From NCBI GenBank assembly GCA_910583945.1, contig CAJTYF010000009.1, forward strand, positions 1 through 48,446: a stretch of DNA of 48,446 nt. Direction: 5' to 3'. A program made the translations under genes and the position numbers. The DNA comes from an uncultured Bacilli bacterium. Its GTDB lineage: Bacteria > Bacillota_I > Bacilli_A > RF39 > UBA660. Shown in pieces: positions 1 through 7,496 of the stretch; the stretch's first letter is position 1; each line of letters opens with the position of its first letter. The notes beneath the pieces were generated by a model. The model did not search any database and had not been told where the DNA came from. It saw nothing but the letters and a program-made list of their open reading frames with translations.

Positions 1-76
1 TTTTTAGTTTTCCTCTCTTGTTGGTTATTAGTTCTTAATAACCCCCCCCCCCATTATTACATTTAATCTTTTTCAT
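1..76 (-). CDS. 5' end of phase-variable secreted protein, copy 1 (partial, out of frame)
   Basis: Only the first codons lie in the window. The gene runs off the left edge. The ATG at 76-74 follows a GGAAGG ribosome binding site (87-92) by 10 bases. The first codons encode MKKIKCNN, then a run of 11 G (42-52). With 11 G this frame reaches a stop within a few codons, and the second ATG, formed at the start of the run (54-52), also hits TAA shortly after. The 41 bases beyond the run are identical to those of the full gene at 1074-2291, so this is a paralogue. In this assembly it looks switched off. Tract length may also be a sequencing or population consensus. Confidence 0.6.
42..52 (-). repeat. 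Poly-G tract of 11 (phase-variation tract)
   Basis: Eleven consecutive C on the plus strand, read as G in the gene. It sits at codons 9-12 of the partial gene. Length 11 leaves both candidate start codons out of frame with the downstream reading frame. Confidence 0.85.
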
Positions 77-112
77 TTTCACTTTTCCTTCCTTATTAAA
101 TTTATTTCTTAT

Positions 113-535
113 TTACAAAATTTTACCACTCTTATAACACTCATAAATATAATTTGGATTTTCATAATATAAACTACTACTATAGTTATCCATTTTTTCT
201 ATTAACCATGAGCTTAAAACTTCCATTACACTTGCCATTTTATCTGCTTTATTATCCATAGTTATAATTCTTTGATATACTTTCCCCATATCAAAATAAG
301 TTGGTTTGCCATCTTGTAGTTTTAAAATGTAATTACCTTTTTCTATGTGACATTTTTCAATTATTTCATTTGCAATTTTTTCAATGTTTTCACAATGATA
401 AATATCAGCAAGATTATAAATATGCGTTATAAGTTCTTTTGACATTTTGGTTATAATTTCTTTTTTGGTGTTCGAAGTATACCTAGCAATGTATTCAATT
501 AAGCTACAAAGATAAAATAAATTATTTTTTTCCAT
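113..535 (-). CDS. DUF3990-associated partner protein (uncharacterised, all-helical)
   Basis: A 140-residue soluble protein with no signal peptide. The N-terminal half is helical (LIEYIARYTSNTKKEI, then YNLADIYHCENIEKIANEII). The C-terminal half has a GKVYQRII stretch and ends in a YYENPNYIYECYKSGKIL tail. From memory, proteins with this pattern commonly sit beside DUF3990 genes in Clostridia and Bacilli. Its start overlaps the end of the DUF3990 gene by 14 bases, so the two are translationally coupled. By analogy with toxin-antitoxin pairs it may restrain or target the DUF3990 enzyme. That role is inference, and no catalytic motif is visible. Confidence 0.7.
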   Translation of the reverse strand: MEKNNLFYLCSLIEYIARYTSNTKKEIITKMSKELITHIYNLADIYHCENIEKIANEIIEKCHIEKGNYILKLQDGKPTYFDMGKVYQRIITMDNKADKMASVMEVLSSWLIEKMDNYSSSLYYENPNYIYECYKSGKIL

Positions 536-989
536 AGCCTACCTCTTGTGAATCAATAAATTTTAAACATTTTAATGATTTCTCTGTACAAAAGGCAATC
601 TGGTGCGTTGGGTAATTAAATTTTGCGAGTTCCCAAAATGCTTCTCTAGTAATGGTATTTTCCATATAGTCTGTAATATAATTATATATTTGATCATCAG
701 CCATCGCACCTATTACAATGTCAAATGAATGTTTTTCACCATTACGACATGCTATAATAAAATCTAACCATTCATCAGTCATCAATGTAAATTCTTTAAT
801 ATTTAAATTTTCCTCCTCATTATATTCGTAGATATTCAAAACATTCGTTTCGTATTTTTTTGCCCACCGTATGGCCTGTTCTTTAATTAAAGTACAATAA
901 AATCCGTCTCCAAAATCTTTTCTAAATTTATTTATCACTATTTTAGGATTTTCTACTTTACAATAACTACCATGATATATTACTTGCAT
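522..989 (-). CDS. DUF3990 family protein, ADP-ribosyltransferase-like fold
   Basis: A 155-residue protein matching DUF3990. It has YHGS near residue 5-8, DFGDGFYCT at 25-33, an AIRWAKK helix, and a C-terminal HQIAFCTEKSLKCLKFI stretch. The His in YHGS and the Tyr in GFY fit the H-Y-[E/Q] arrangement of diphtheria-type ADP-ribosyltransferases, to whose clan I recall DUF3990 being assigned. It is first in a two-gene operon, with AGGAG nine bases before the ATG and a TATACT -10 near 1020. It could be the toxin or modifying enzyme of the pair. Substrate unknown. Confidence 0.75.
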   Translation of the reverse strand: MQVIYHGSYCKVENPKIVINKFRKDFGDGFYCTLIKEQAIRWAKKYETNVLNIYEYNEEENLNIKEFTLMTDEWLDFIIACRNGEKHSFDIVIGAMADDQIYNYITDYMENTITREAFWELAKFNYPTHQIAFCTEKSLKCLKFIDSQEVGYGKK

Positions 990-1073
990 AATTTTACTCC
1001 TGTTCTTGCCTACTCTTAGTATAACACTTTTTTTTAATTTCGTTTAAAAATTAATAAAAATACTTTATCTTTT

Positions 1074-2291
1074 TTAATGATATATCCAATATTGACGATA
1101 GCCACCTGCACTATAATTTTGAACATGTATTTTAATTTTATCTGTCGTATTTAGATAAACCGATAAAATAGTAAAAGCAGAGCTAAAGTTTCCAGTATCT
1201 CTCAAAAAACTATTACTTATATCAACATCATTTTTATAAATAGCTGTATTTGCTTTATTACCTGTTGCATAGGCTATTATTGTATAAATCCCATTTTTTG
1301 AAGGAGTAAAATAAAAATCATTAGTACCCGTTGAGCCCTCCGTATTCTCAAGATAAGTATCAACTAAAGTCAATCCAATAAGTCCATTATTTAATTTAGT
1401 ATTCTCCGTTCTGACTTTACTAGATGTATCATAATAACCCGCTGCTGGTATCGTTACATAGGTATAAGTTGCATCACTAGTGGTTGTACTAGCTGTTACG
1501 GTAGCTCCTGCTTTATTCGACATACTTCCTGTTATTTTATTTCCTTTTACATACGCTGTTTTTCCACTTAGTATTTGGTTAGCTATAGCGTTCGCATCAC
1601 TGGTAAAAGTTCCTGTTACTCCGAAGATTTCTACTCCATTTTTAATATTGGCTGCTTTTAAATCTGCATCCCCTAATATCGTTTGATTTTCACTTAGATA
1701 TTGGCCTTTACTTATCGTTTGATTATTGACTCCAGGAGTATACGTTGTACTTCCTTTACTTCCAATACTTCCGGTTATCTTATTTCCTTTTACATAAGCA
1801 GTTTTTCCGCTTAGTATTTGGTTGGCTTCAGCGTTTGCATCACTTGTAAAAGTTCCTGCTACTCCAAACAAACTGATTCCACTTTTTATATTACTGGCTA
1901 CTAGATGAACATCTCCTTTAATAATTTGGTCTCCATTTAGATATTGACCTGAAGAGATGGTTTGATCTGTTGTTCCTGGAATATAAGTTTGGGCTTCTTT
2001 TCTTTTGATACTTCCCGTTACTAATTTTCCTTTAGCATAACCGGTACTTCCTTCTAACATTTCTGTACTGGTAACGCTTCCACTTGTTTTATATTCTTTT
2101 AATTCACTATATAGTTTATCTAGTGTTTCAGTTAAATTCTCGGTGACGCCTTGATTATCATACGTGACCTCGTTACTTGTTATAGCGTTTACATTTACGA
2201 CTCCTATAACTAAACCAATTCCTAGTATTCCTAGTAGTTTTTTAGTTTTCCTCTCTTGTTGGTTATTAGTTCTTAATAACCCCCCCCCCAT
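1074..2291 (-). CDS. Phase-variable secreted repeat protein with C1q/TNF-like C-terminus, copy 2
   Basis: A 405-residue protein in the present frame. Residues 2-4 are GGG, encoded by the poly-G run, and a hydrophobic stretch at 18-37 ends in VNVNA, a likely signal-peptide site. An 81-residue repeat follows (TGSIKRK at 92, TGSIGSK at 173, TGSMSNK at 254) with phage-tail-fibre-like phrases such as SGKTAYVKGNKITGS and KGQYLSENQTILGDADL. The last ~100 residues (FTPSKNGIYTIIAYATG onward) resemble a jelly-roll C1q-like head. No LPXTG anchor is visible. The start at 2291 has no nearby Shine-Dalgarno. An ATG at 2313 has one (GGAAGG, 10 bases away) but is out of frame with ten G, so the tract decides expression. 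Probable surface or secreted adhesin. Confidence 0.8.
   Translation of the reverse strand: MGGGLLRTNNQQERKTKKLLGILGIGLVIGVVNVNAITSNEVTYDNQGVTENLTETLDKLYSELKEYKTSGSVTSTEMLEGSTGYAKGKLVTGSIKRKEAQTYIPGTTDQTISSGQYLNGDQIIKGDVHLVASNIKSGISLFGVAGTFTSDANAEANQILSGKTAYVKGNKITGSIGSKGSTTYTPGVNNQTISKGQYLSENQTILGDADLKAANIKNGVEIFGVTGTFTSDANAIANQILSGKTAYVKGNKITGSMSNKAGATVTASTTTSDATYTYVTIPAAGYYDTSSKVRTENTKLNNGLIGLTLVDTYLENTEGSTGTNDFYFTPSKNGIYTIIAYATGNKANTAIYKNDVDISNSFLRDTGNFSSAFTILSVYLNTTDKIKIHVQNYSAGGYRQYWIYH
1560..2045 (-). repeat. Tandem 81-codon repeats inside the secreted protein gene
   Basis: Roughly two full units. They are similar at DNA level, for example the stretches around 1541-1640 and 1781-1870, so recombination could change unit number. 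A shorter third unit lies downstream. Confidence 0.7.
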
Positions 2292-2351
2292 TCTTAAATT
2301 TAATCTTTTTCATTTTCTTTTTTCCTTCCTTATTAAATTTATTTCTTAACC
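2240..2351 (-). repeat. Shared leader of the poly-G gene family, copy 2
   Basis: The order is RBS GGAAGG at 2324-2329, ATG at 2313-2311, G-run at 2280-2289, then shared first codons. It is near-identical to 1-110 and similar to 11761-11859. A six-base-pair hairpin (TAGAGT/ACTCTA, 2354-2370) sits near the transcript 5' end. Confidence 0.85.
2280..2289 (-). repeat. Poly-G tract of 10 (phase-variation tract)
   Basis: Ten G. The ATG at 2291-2289 contributes the first G of the run and is in frame with the 405-residue protein. The better-placed ATG at 2313 would need 9 or 12 G to be in frame. Confidence 0.85.
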
Positions 2352-2381
2352 AATAGAGTTTCTTACTCTATTTCTATTTTT

Positions 2382-2410
2382 ATTATAATTTACAAAATTG
2401 CTTTATTCAA
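2382..2410 (-). promoter_or_regulatory. Predicted sigma-A promoter of phase-variable copy 2
   Basis: On the minus strand, -35 TTGAAT (2410-2405) and -10 TATAAT (2387-2382) are separated by 17 bases. The start is predicted near 2375, giving a leader of about 60 bases to the upstream ATG. Confidence 0.6.
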
Positions 2411-2435
2411 CAAAAAAGAACTTTCAATTGAAAAT

Positions 2436-3083
2436 TCATTTTTTACTAGAAGTACGAGCAATTGAGTAAACTGCACCTTCAAATACCTGGCCATTAATAG
2501 CGGTTGTTGCTGATGAATCAATCCATAGTCGAAGACTAAATGTTGCCGATTCGCCATCTCCAGCTTCTTTACTACTACTCGCCCTTAAAGTACCACTGGC
2601 TAATTTGTAAGATGTATCAATCGCACTGGTTGCATCAAAATCTGTAACGCTAAACAAGGCTTTATCATTTTCTATAGGTGCTGTGTTTAATAATGCCACA
2701 TTGTTATTTTCAACTATACCATTTTGAACAATTGAATATTTAATCAAATTATCTGCAATTTTAGCTTTTCCATTTGTTAAATTTAACGTATTTAAATAAA
2801 TTGTATAATCTGCATCAATTGTACAGGTATTTTTGACTGTAAAGACATAAGGCGTTGTTTTTAATCCTTTTTCATCCGTTATGGGAAATGTATTAGTTAA
2901 ATTAATTGAATTACTTTCTTCAATAAATGAGACTTCAAAACAACCCGTAGTGATTATATTGGCGACATCTTGTTCTTTTGTTACTTTCCATAAAGCGTAA
3001 CTGCTTCCAATTGATAAAGTAACCACCATCATAATTGCAATTATAGCAAGGGGAATACGATATTTCAATCTCATATTACTCAT
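2436..3083 (-). CDS. TasA/camelysin-like secreted matrix protein
   Basis: A 215-residue protein with an N-terminal hydrophobic segment (residues 10-30) followed by SSYALWKVT. That is the usual start of TasA/CalY-like proteins that need a SipW-type signal peptidase. Further landmarks are ITTGCFEVSF, PYVFTVKNTC and a TFSLRLWIDS strand near the C-terminus, consistent with a beta-sandwich. Likely exported and assembled as a fibre or surface layer. A TATAAT lies just upstream and AGGTGA-like bases precede the start. No sipW gene is in the window. It is adjacent to, and co-oriented with, the phase-variable gene. Confidence 0.7.
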   Translation of the reverse strand: MSNMRLKYRIPLAIIAIMMVVTLSIGSSYALWKVTKEQDVANIITTGCFEVSFIEESNSINLTNTFPITDEKGLKTTPYVFTVKNTCTIDADYTIYLNTLNLTNGKAKIADNLIKYSIVQNGIVENNNVALLNTAPIENDKALFSVTDFDATSAIDTSYKLASGTLRASSSKEAGDGESATFSLRLWIDSSATTAINGQVFEGAVYSIARTSSKK

Positions 3084-3151
3084 AAAATCACCATATTTTC
3101 TAATCTATTTCTATTATAAGATAAAAATTCATTTTTGAAAAGTCCCTAATT

Positions 3152-4156
3152 TTACTTTTGCAAGGCTTTTATGGCTTCTTTTAAAGTTGCAACTTTAATA
3201 ATATTTAAGTCTAGTTTATTTTCTTCTTTTATACGTAACGCTTCTTCATAATTTTTTACTGGACACAAAAAGATGTCTGCTTTCGCTTTTTCAGCTCCTA
3301 AAAGCTTATATTTCACTCCGCCAATTTCTAAAATATTTCCGTCTTTATCAATAGCTCCTGTTCCCACTATTTTGCGCCCTTTAGTTAAATCTTCTTCTGT
3401 CAAGGCATTGTAAATTGCTAAGGCTGTCATGAGGCCACCACTCGATCCAGATTCACTTGGTTTCGTTTTGATTTCTAATTTAGGATCGGTTGTATAAGCG
3501 TATTTCTCAACAATCGATATTCCTACTTTTAAACTGTTATCGAGTTCAAAAATTTTAGCCGTACACTCTTTTTCTTTATCGCCTCTTAAAACTTTAAAAT
3601 GCACAATCTCCTCTTTTTTTAATGTATTAATATAAAGTTGCAATTCGCTTAATGATTTAAATTCGTGATTATTTATGGATAAAATTTTATCTCCTAATTC
3701 TAAATCTGTCATTGCTTCCTCAGCAATATAGGTAATAATTTGCTGAACACTTGTAATTGTTATTTCTTTTCCCGCTTCTTTATAAGCGTTAAAAGTTGCA
3801 TAATCTAGACCATTTTCTAAATATATTCGATCTCTTTTAATGGAATCATCTATGGATTCATTACTAGCAGTAATATTGCTTGTTTTTTCTAAGTCCCAAT
3901 TCGGTATAAAATAGGATAATAAGACGAAAGGAATATTTCCTCTCATCATCGACACATAAGCCATGTTTAGACTTCCACTGGACTCGTATTTTCCTTCCAT
4001 TTCTATTCGACTGTTTAAATCAATCGTTCCTCCTGGTTTATAAACCACAAAAGGTAGTTCATAAAAGAAGAAAATAAAAATCGCAATTAAAGATAAAATA
4101 AATTTATAATTTTCTTTTATGAATTGACAACATTTTTCATATATTTTATTAAACAT
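3152..4156 (-). CDS. ylbL: PDZ and Lon-type serine protease, YlbL family
   Basis: A 334-residue protein. One transmembrane helix (about 18-38) anchors it, facing outward. A PDZ domain follows at about 125-205 (DLELGDKILSINNHEF), then a Lon-type protease domain. The catalytic Ser lies in SESGSSGGLM (about S239) and the catalytic Lys in GGVKYKL (about K282), the Ser-Lys dyad arrangement of YlbL. B. subtilis YlbL takes part in cell-cycle and DNA-damage checkpoint recovery. The start is close to the divergent ylbJ-like gene, leaving 39 bases between the two starts. Confidence 0.88.
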   Translation of the reverse strand: MFNKIYEKCCQFIKENYKFILSLIAIFIFFFYELPFVVYKPGGTIDLNSRIEMEGKYESSGSLNMAYVSMMRGNIPFVLLSYFIPNWDLEKTSNITASNESIDDSIKRDRIYLENGLDYATFNAYKEAGKEITITSVQQIITYIAEEAMTDLELGDKILSINNHEFKSLSELQLYINTLKKEEIVHFKVLRGDKEKECTAKIFELDNSLKVGISIVEKYAYTTDPKLEIKTKPSESGSSGGLMTALAIYNALTEEDLTKGRKIVGTGAIDKDGNILEIGGVKYKLLGAEKAKADIFLCPVKNYEEALRIKEENKLDLNIIKVATLKEAIKALQK

Positions 4157-4195
4157 AGAATCACCATAAACATTATAGCAAAGGATGGGATAAAT

Positions 4196-5098
4196 ATGCT
4201 AAAAATATTCAAAAAATATTTTACTATTACACTTTTAATTTTATTCATTTATCTGCTATTTAAAGAAAATATTTTATTTAAAAATTGTATTTTAAATGGT
4301 TGTCTTCTTTTTTTTAACCATGTCTTTCCTTCTTTGTTCCCTATGTTTATTCTTCAGGATTTCTTATTAAACTATCATTTTTTTTCTTTTTTAGAGCTTT
4401 TTTATCCTTTGTTTAAAAAAATTTTTAAAACTAAAATTTCATTTTCTATTTTTTTAGTTTCAACAATTTCTGGCACACCTGCCAATGCTTATTTAATTAG
4501 TAATTTAGTAAAAGAAAAGAAATTAAGTGCTCAAGAAGCCAGTTATGTTTTATCTTATTCTTGTTTTTTAAATCCTTTATTTTTGTATAATTTATTTGTC
4601 ACAATTTTCGATCAACGTGTTGCTTTTAAAATCATTTTTTTCAATTATTTGGTAAGTCTTTTTCTGGCTTTTTGTTTAAGAAATCACCAACAGGACACAC
4701 AACATTTTTCTTTAGCAATTGCTCCTCTTTCATTATCACAACTTTTGTCGACAAGTATTGTAAAATCTTTTAAAGTTTTAATTACTATATTAGGAACAAT
4801 CCTTTTCTATCTTTTTATTTGTGAAGGCTTAAATTTATTTCTTAAACAACCTATTTTAAATTGTTTCATTAATGGTTTTCTTGAAACGACAGGCGGCTTA
4901 ACAAAACTTTCTCTCTTACGTATTAATTTCCATTTTAAACTTATTTTAGCTAGCTTTTTTGTTTCTTTTCTTGGTTTAAGTATTCATACTCAAATAAAAA
5001 ACATCGTAAGTGATGTTTCGATTTCTTTAAAACCTTTTCTTTTTGTTCGACTAGTTCACTGGGTTCTTTTCGCAGGTATTCTCTTGATAGTAACCTAA
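4196..5098 (+). CDS. ylbJ: YlbJ-like sporulation integral membrane protein
   Basis: A 300-residue polytopic membrane protein. HVFPSLFPMFILQDFLL and STISGTPANAYLISNLVK followed by CFLNPLFLY correspond to the nucleoside-recognition (Gate) repeats of YlbJ, a protein needed for spore formation. The ATG at 4196 is preferred over upstream in-frame codons because AAGGATGGGA precedes it and the protein then begins MLKIFKKYF with a helix. It is divergent from ylbL, its close neighbour in B. subtilis too. The 3' end overlaps the convergent pseudopilin gene by 48 bases. Confidence 0.75.
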   Translation: MLKIFKKYFTITLLILFIYLLFKENILFKNCILNGCLLFFNHVFPSLFPMFILQDFLLNYHFFSFLELFYPLFKKIFKTKISFSIFLVSTISGTPANAYLISNLVKEKKLSAQEASYVLSYSCFLNPLFLYNLFVTIFDQRVAFKIIFFNYLVSLFLAFCLRNHQQDTQHFSLAIAPLSLSQLLSTSIVKSFKVLITILGTILFYLFICEGLNLFLKQPILNCFINGFLETTGGLTKLSLLRINFHFKLILASFFVSFLGLSIHTQIKNIVSDVSISLKPFLFVRLVHWVLFAGILLIVT

Positions 5099-5707
5099 AC
5101 CCGCATAAGAAATTAATTTCGTATAATTCATATCTTTAAAATTTTCTTTTTGTTGCTGTGTTAAATCTTTTTTTAGTCCTATATAAAACAATTCAATGTC
5201 ATCAATATTATTGACTTTATTTTTATTTACAACAATAGGAATGTTTATTTTTACATAAAAATACTCTCCATTATCCAAATCAGTGCTAAATAAACTGTTA
5301 CTATATTTGATGCAAGTGGTATTAAAATGTGTGGTTTGACTCTGTTTTTCTAAATTCCATTTTTCTGTTCCTGAATGATTTGTATAACTTATAGACTGGT
5401 TATCCCCATCATTTACTATTTTTAAAAAAGTATCTCCATCTTGAAATTGAAAGGTAATATTTGCGATTGTATTAGATGAAAGTTCATTCGAATGACGATT
5501 TAAAATCCCAACTAATTTGCGATTGGTCAAATCTTCTTGAATGTTTTTTATAATAATTGCTCTTTTTTGTTGGTTTTTACGATTGAAATCAGTATTATTG
5601 TTGCTTGCTTTTACATCTGTTAATAAATTGAATAAAAACATCACAACGATTGAAATAAGTGCAATACTAATAATCAATTCCACCAATGTAAATCCTTTAT
5701 TTTCCAT
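5051..5707 (-). CDS. Type IV prepilin-like protein (pseudopilin)
   Basis: A 218-residue protein starting MENKGFTLVELIISIALISI. This is the class III prepilin signal: cleavage after the Gly, Phe at +1 and Glu at +5. A globular domain of unknown fold follows. The ATG at 5707 has AGGTGA five bases upstream, while the GTG at 5716 lies within that RBS and is rejected. It overlaps the upstream pilin-like gene by 11 bases. No prepilin peptidase, assembly ATPase or platform protein is in the window, so the machine must be encoded elsewhere or be lost. Confidence 0.82.
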   Translation of the reverse strand: MENKGFTLVELIISIALISIVVMFLFNLLTDVKASNNNTDFNRKNQQKRAIIIKNIQEDLTNRKLVGILNRHSNELSSNTIANITFQFQDGDTFLKIVNDGDNQSISYTNHSGTEKWNLEKQSQTTHFNTTCIKYSNSLFSTDLDNGEYFYVKINIPIVVNKNKVNNIDDIELFYIGLKKDLTQQQKENFKDMNYTKLISYAGLGYYQENTCEKNPVN

Positions 5708-6323
5708 CAATATCACCTATACTTATCGTTGCATAAAACGTTTGGCATTCTGCTCCACTTGAATCACATTTTGTTCCATCCTTTTTTTCTTTATATTCTG
5801 CTATGATTCGATAGCCACTTTGACTGGCTTCATTACCAGTTTTAGATGAGCCACCAATGGTTTTAATGTATTCTGCCATCCCATCATCTAAGGTTGCAAA
5901 CACTGCACAATCTCCTTCCCAGTTGTTACACTGTTGTAAATACCCTAAATCTTTAAAGGTTAAATATAAATTTTCGACATTTAAACTATTTATTAGAGCT
6001 TCACATGTTGCTAAATTATGATTGGCTTCAGGTGGGAATAAATCTCCTGAGCAGCCTATTTTTGAATACGCTCTTTTAACTTTTTTTCCGTTTATGGTTG
6101 TCTCACTATCAATATAATCCCTAACATTATAAAGACTAAAATTTTTTAAAAATTTTTCTATATAATATGTGCGATATAAGTAAGCCGAATCATTATAAGT
6201 AATACGTTCCTTTTCTTTAATAACTAAAGCACTAAACGTTGAATAAGAAGCTAATAAAGATATTGTTAAAACGGCTGTTACCACTAAAGTTTCAACAAAA
6301 ACAAAGCCTTTTTTCTTTTTCAT
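5697..6323 (-). CDS. Type IV prepilin-like protein with a variant cleavage motif
   Basis: A 208-residue protein beginning MKKKKGFVFVETLVVTAVLT, a basic leader then G/F with Glu at +5 and a hydrophobic helix. It is PilV- or pseudopilin-like. The globular part has at least six Cys (for example KIGCSGDL, LATCEAL, QQCNNWEGDC, TKCDSSGAEC), suggesting disulfides outside the cell. AAGGGTG precedes the ATG. It is first of a two-gene pilin operon with 5051-5707. Confidence 0.75.
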   Translation of the reverse strand: MKKKKGFVFVETLVVTAVLTISLLASYSTFSALVIKEKERITYNDSAYLYRTYYIEKFLKNFSLYNVRDYIDSETTINGKKVKRAYSKIGCSGDLFPPEANHNLATCEALINSLNVENLYLTFKDLGYLQQCNNWEGDCAVFATLDDGMAEYIKTIGGSSKTGNEASQSGYRIIAEYKEKKDGTKCDSSGAECQTFYATISIGDIDGK

Positions 6324-6422
6324 AGAACACCCTTCTTTATTATATTCATTATAATAGACTATTTATTTTTTGTAAAGAACACAAAAATAAAAAAAGCATA
6401 TAATTTATTAGGTGATGTATCG

Positions 6423-6638
6423 ATGTATCCACATGGACCTTGCCCCCCTCCACCACCACATAAAAATCCTCGTGGAGGAGGACTATTTACAGTTTTAGCA
6501 ATCTTTGCTCTTTGTATTCTTTTATTTTATCAAATTATTATCACGCTTATTTTACCACTTCGATTTAATATTTTTATTTTGCTATTAGAACTTTTGCTTT
6601 TAATTTTTCTATTGTACCGCGTAGTATGGCCGTACTAA
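6423..6638 (+). CDS. Small proline-rich two-helix membrane protein
   Basis: 71 residues. The N-terminus is Pro/His/Gly-rich (HGPCPPPPPHK, then RGGG). Two hydrophobic helices follow (about 20-42 and 46-67). AGGTGA lies seven bases before the ATG and a TATAAT at 6399-6404. It is convergent with the ysxE gene and overlaps it by 30 bases. No function is recognised. The RBS and composition favour a real gene. Confidence 0.55.
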   Translation: MYPHGPCPPPPPHKNPRGGGLFTVLAIFALCILLFYQIIITLILPLRFNIFILLLELLLLIFLLYRVVWPY

Positions 6639-7496
6639 CTCTTCTGTAATAAATATATAATCTAGATCTTTTCGAGCTTTTTCACAATTTTTAAATTCTG
6701 TTTCGTTTAATTCCGTTTTTTTGGGCAAAGAAATTAATAGAAAAAAAAGTTTTTTTTCATCTTCAGAAAGATGTACTTTTTCTAAATATTTATCAAATAA
6801 AACGCCGAAATGAACATTAAAGTATTCGTTTTGATAAAGATTTACTAAATCAATGATGGGTGTATCTATTCGAGCTTTTTCCCAACTGATTAAATATTCT
6901 TTTTCATTTTTTATAAAATGATCTAAATTGAGGTTGTTATGAATTAAACAAACTCTTTTTTTTAAGTCTTCTTTTACCATGCCATACCAAGCGTCTAATT
7001 CACTTGAACAAAATTCTAAAGCGGCGAAGATTTTGGAAATGTTACGCATGATTAAATAATTTGATGGTGTCATGTATTCTTCTTTTTTAACTTTTTCATA
7101 AAATTCTTCGTAATAATTATCTAAGTAATCGATATTACTTTTAATGTTATCAAAAATTATTTTAAATTCATCTTCTGTTACACTTTTATAATATGTGGTA
7201 CTGTTATGTAAATTACTTAAAACATTTATTAAATCGTAGGCTTTTTGTTCAATTGGCATGCTGACGGATGGAATGTATTCGAAAACGTTGTAGTCACTTC
7301 TGGCGTCATCTTTTAAACTTGGAAAATGGGTAAAGCTTCTACTTTCTAAGTATTGATATAACTCTTTAATATCTTTCTCTTCTTTTCTTTTTACCACAAA
7401 ATCACCACTGGTGGTGTTTAAGATGACGACTTTTTTTAGAAACGTTATTTTATAAGGTTTATATATGTTTTTTAAAACGTCTAAGGTACTATTCAT
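6609..7496 (-). CDS. ysxE: YsxE/CotS-family spore coat kinase-like protein
   Basis: A 295-residue protein with the aminoglycoside-phosphotransferase/CotS fold. The catalytic-loop region reads LIHNNLNLDHFI, where true kinases carry HGDL, and the metal-binding region is SWEKARIDTPIIDLVNLY. The usual catalytic Asp is therefore Asn, so it may be a pseudokinase, as coat proteins of this family are thought to be. It sits directly after spoVID with an 8-base overlap, exactly the B. subtilis spoVID-ysxE arrangement, which strengthens the call. Confidence 0.75.
   Translation of the reverse strand: MNSTLDVLKNIYKPYKITFLKKVVILNTTSGDFVVKRKEEKDIKELYQYLESRSFTHFPSLKDDARSDYNVFEYIPSVSMPIEQKAYDLINVLSNLHNSTTYYKSVTEDEFKIIFDNIKSNIDYLDNYYEEFYEKVKKEEYMTPSNYLIMRNISKIFAALEFCSSELDAWYGMVKEDLKKRVCLIHNNLNLDHFIKNEKEYLISWEKARIDTPIIDLVNLYQNEYFNVHFGVLFDKYLEKVHLSEDEKKLFFLLISLPKKTELNETEFKNCEKARKDLDYIFITEELVRPYYAVQ

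Larger units (their letters stand above)
1..110 (-). repeat. Shared leader of the poly-G gene family, copy 1
   Basis: The block contains the RBS, upstream ATG, G-run and the first codons. It is almost identical to 2240-2346 and strongly similar to 11761-11852. Unlike the other two copies it has no clear promoter directly upstream, because the DUF3990 operon abuts it. Confidence 0.8.

Noticed and set aside
5708..5716. GTG start for the pseudopilin nine bases upstream of the ATG
   Set aside because: That GTG is part of the AGGTGA ribosome binding site of the ATG at 5707.
6443..6448. Run of six C as another phase tract
   Set aside because: It encodes Pro codons in a Pro-rich stretch and is only six long, much shorter than the other four tracts.
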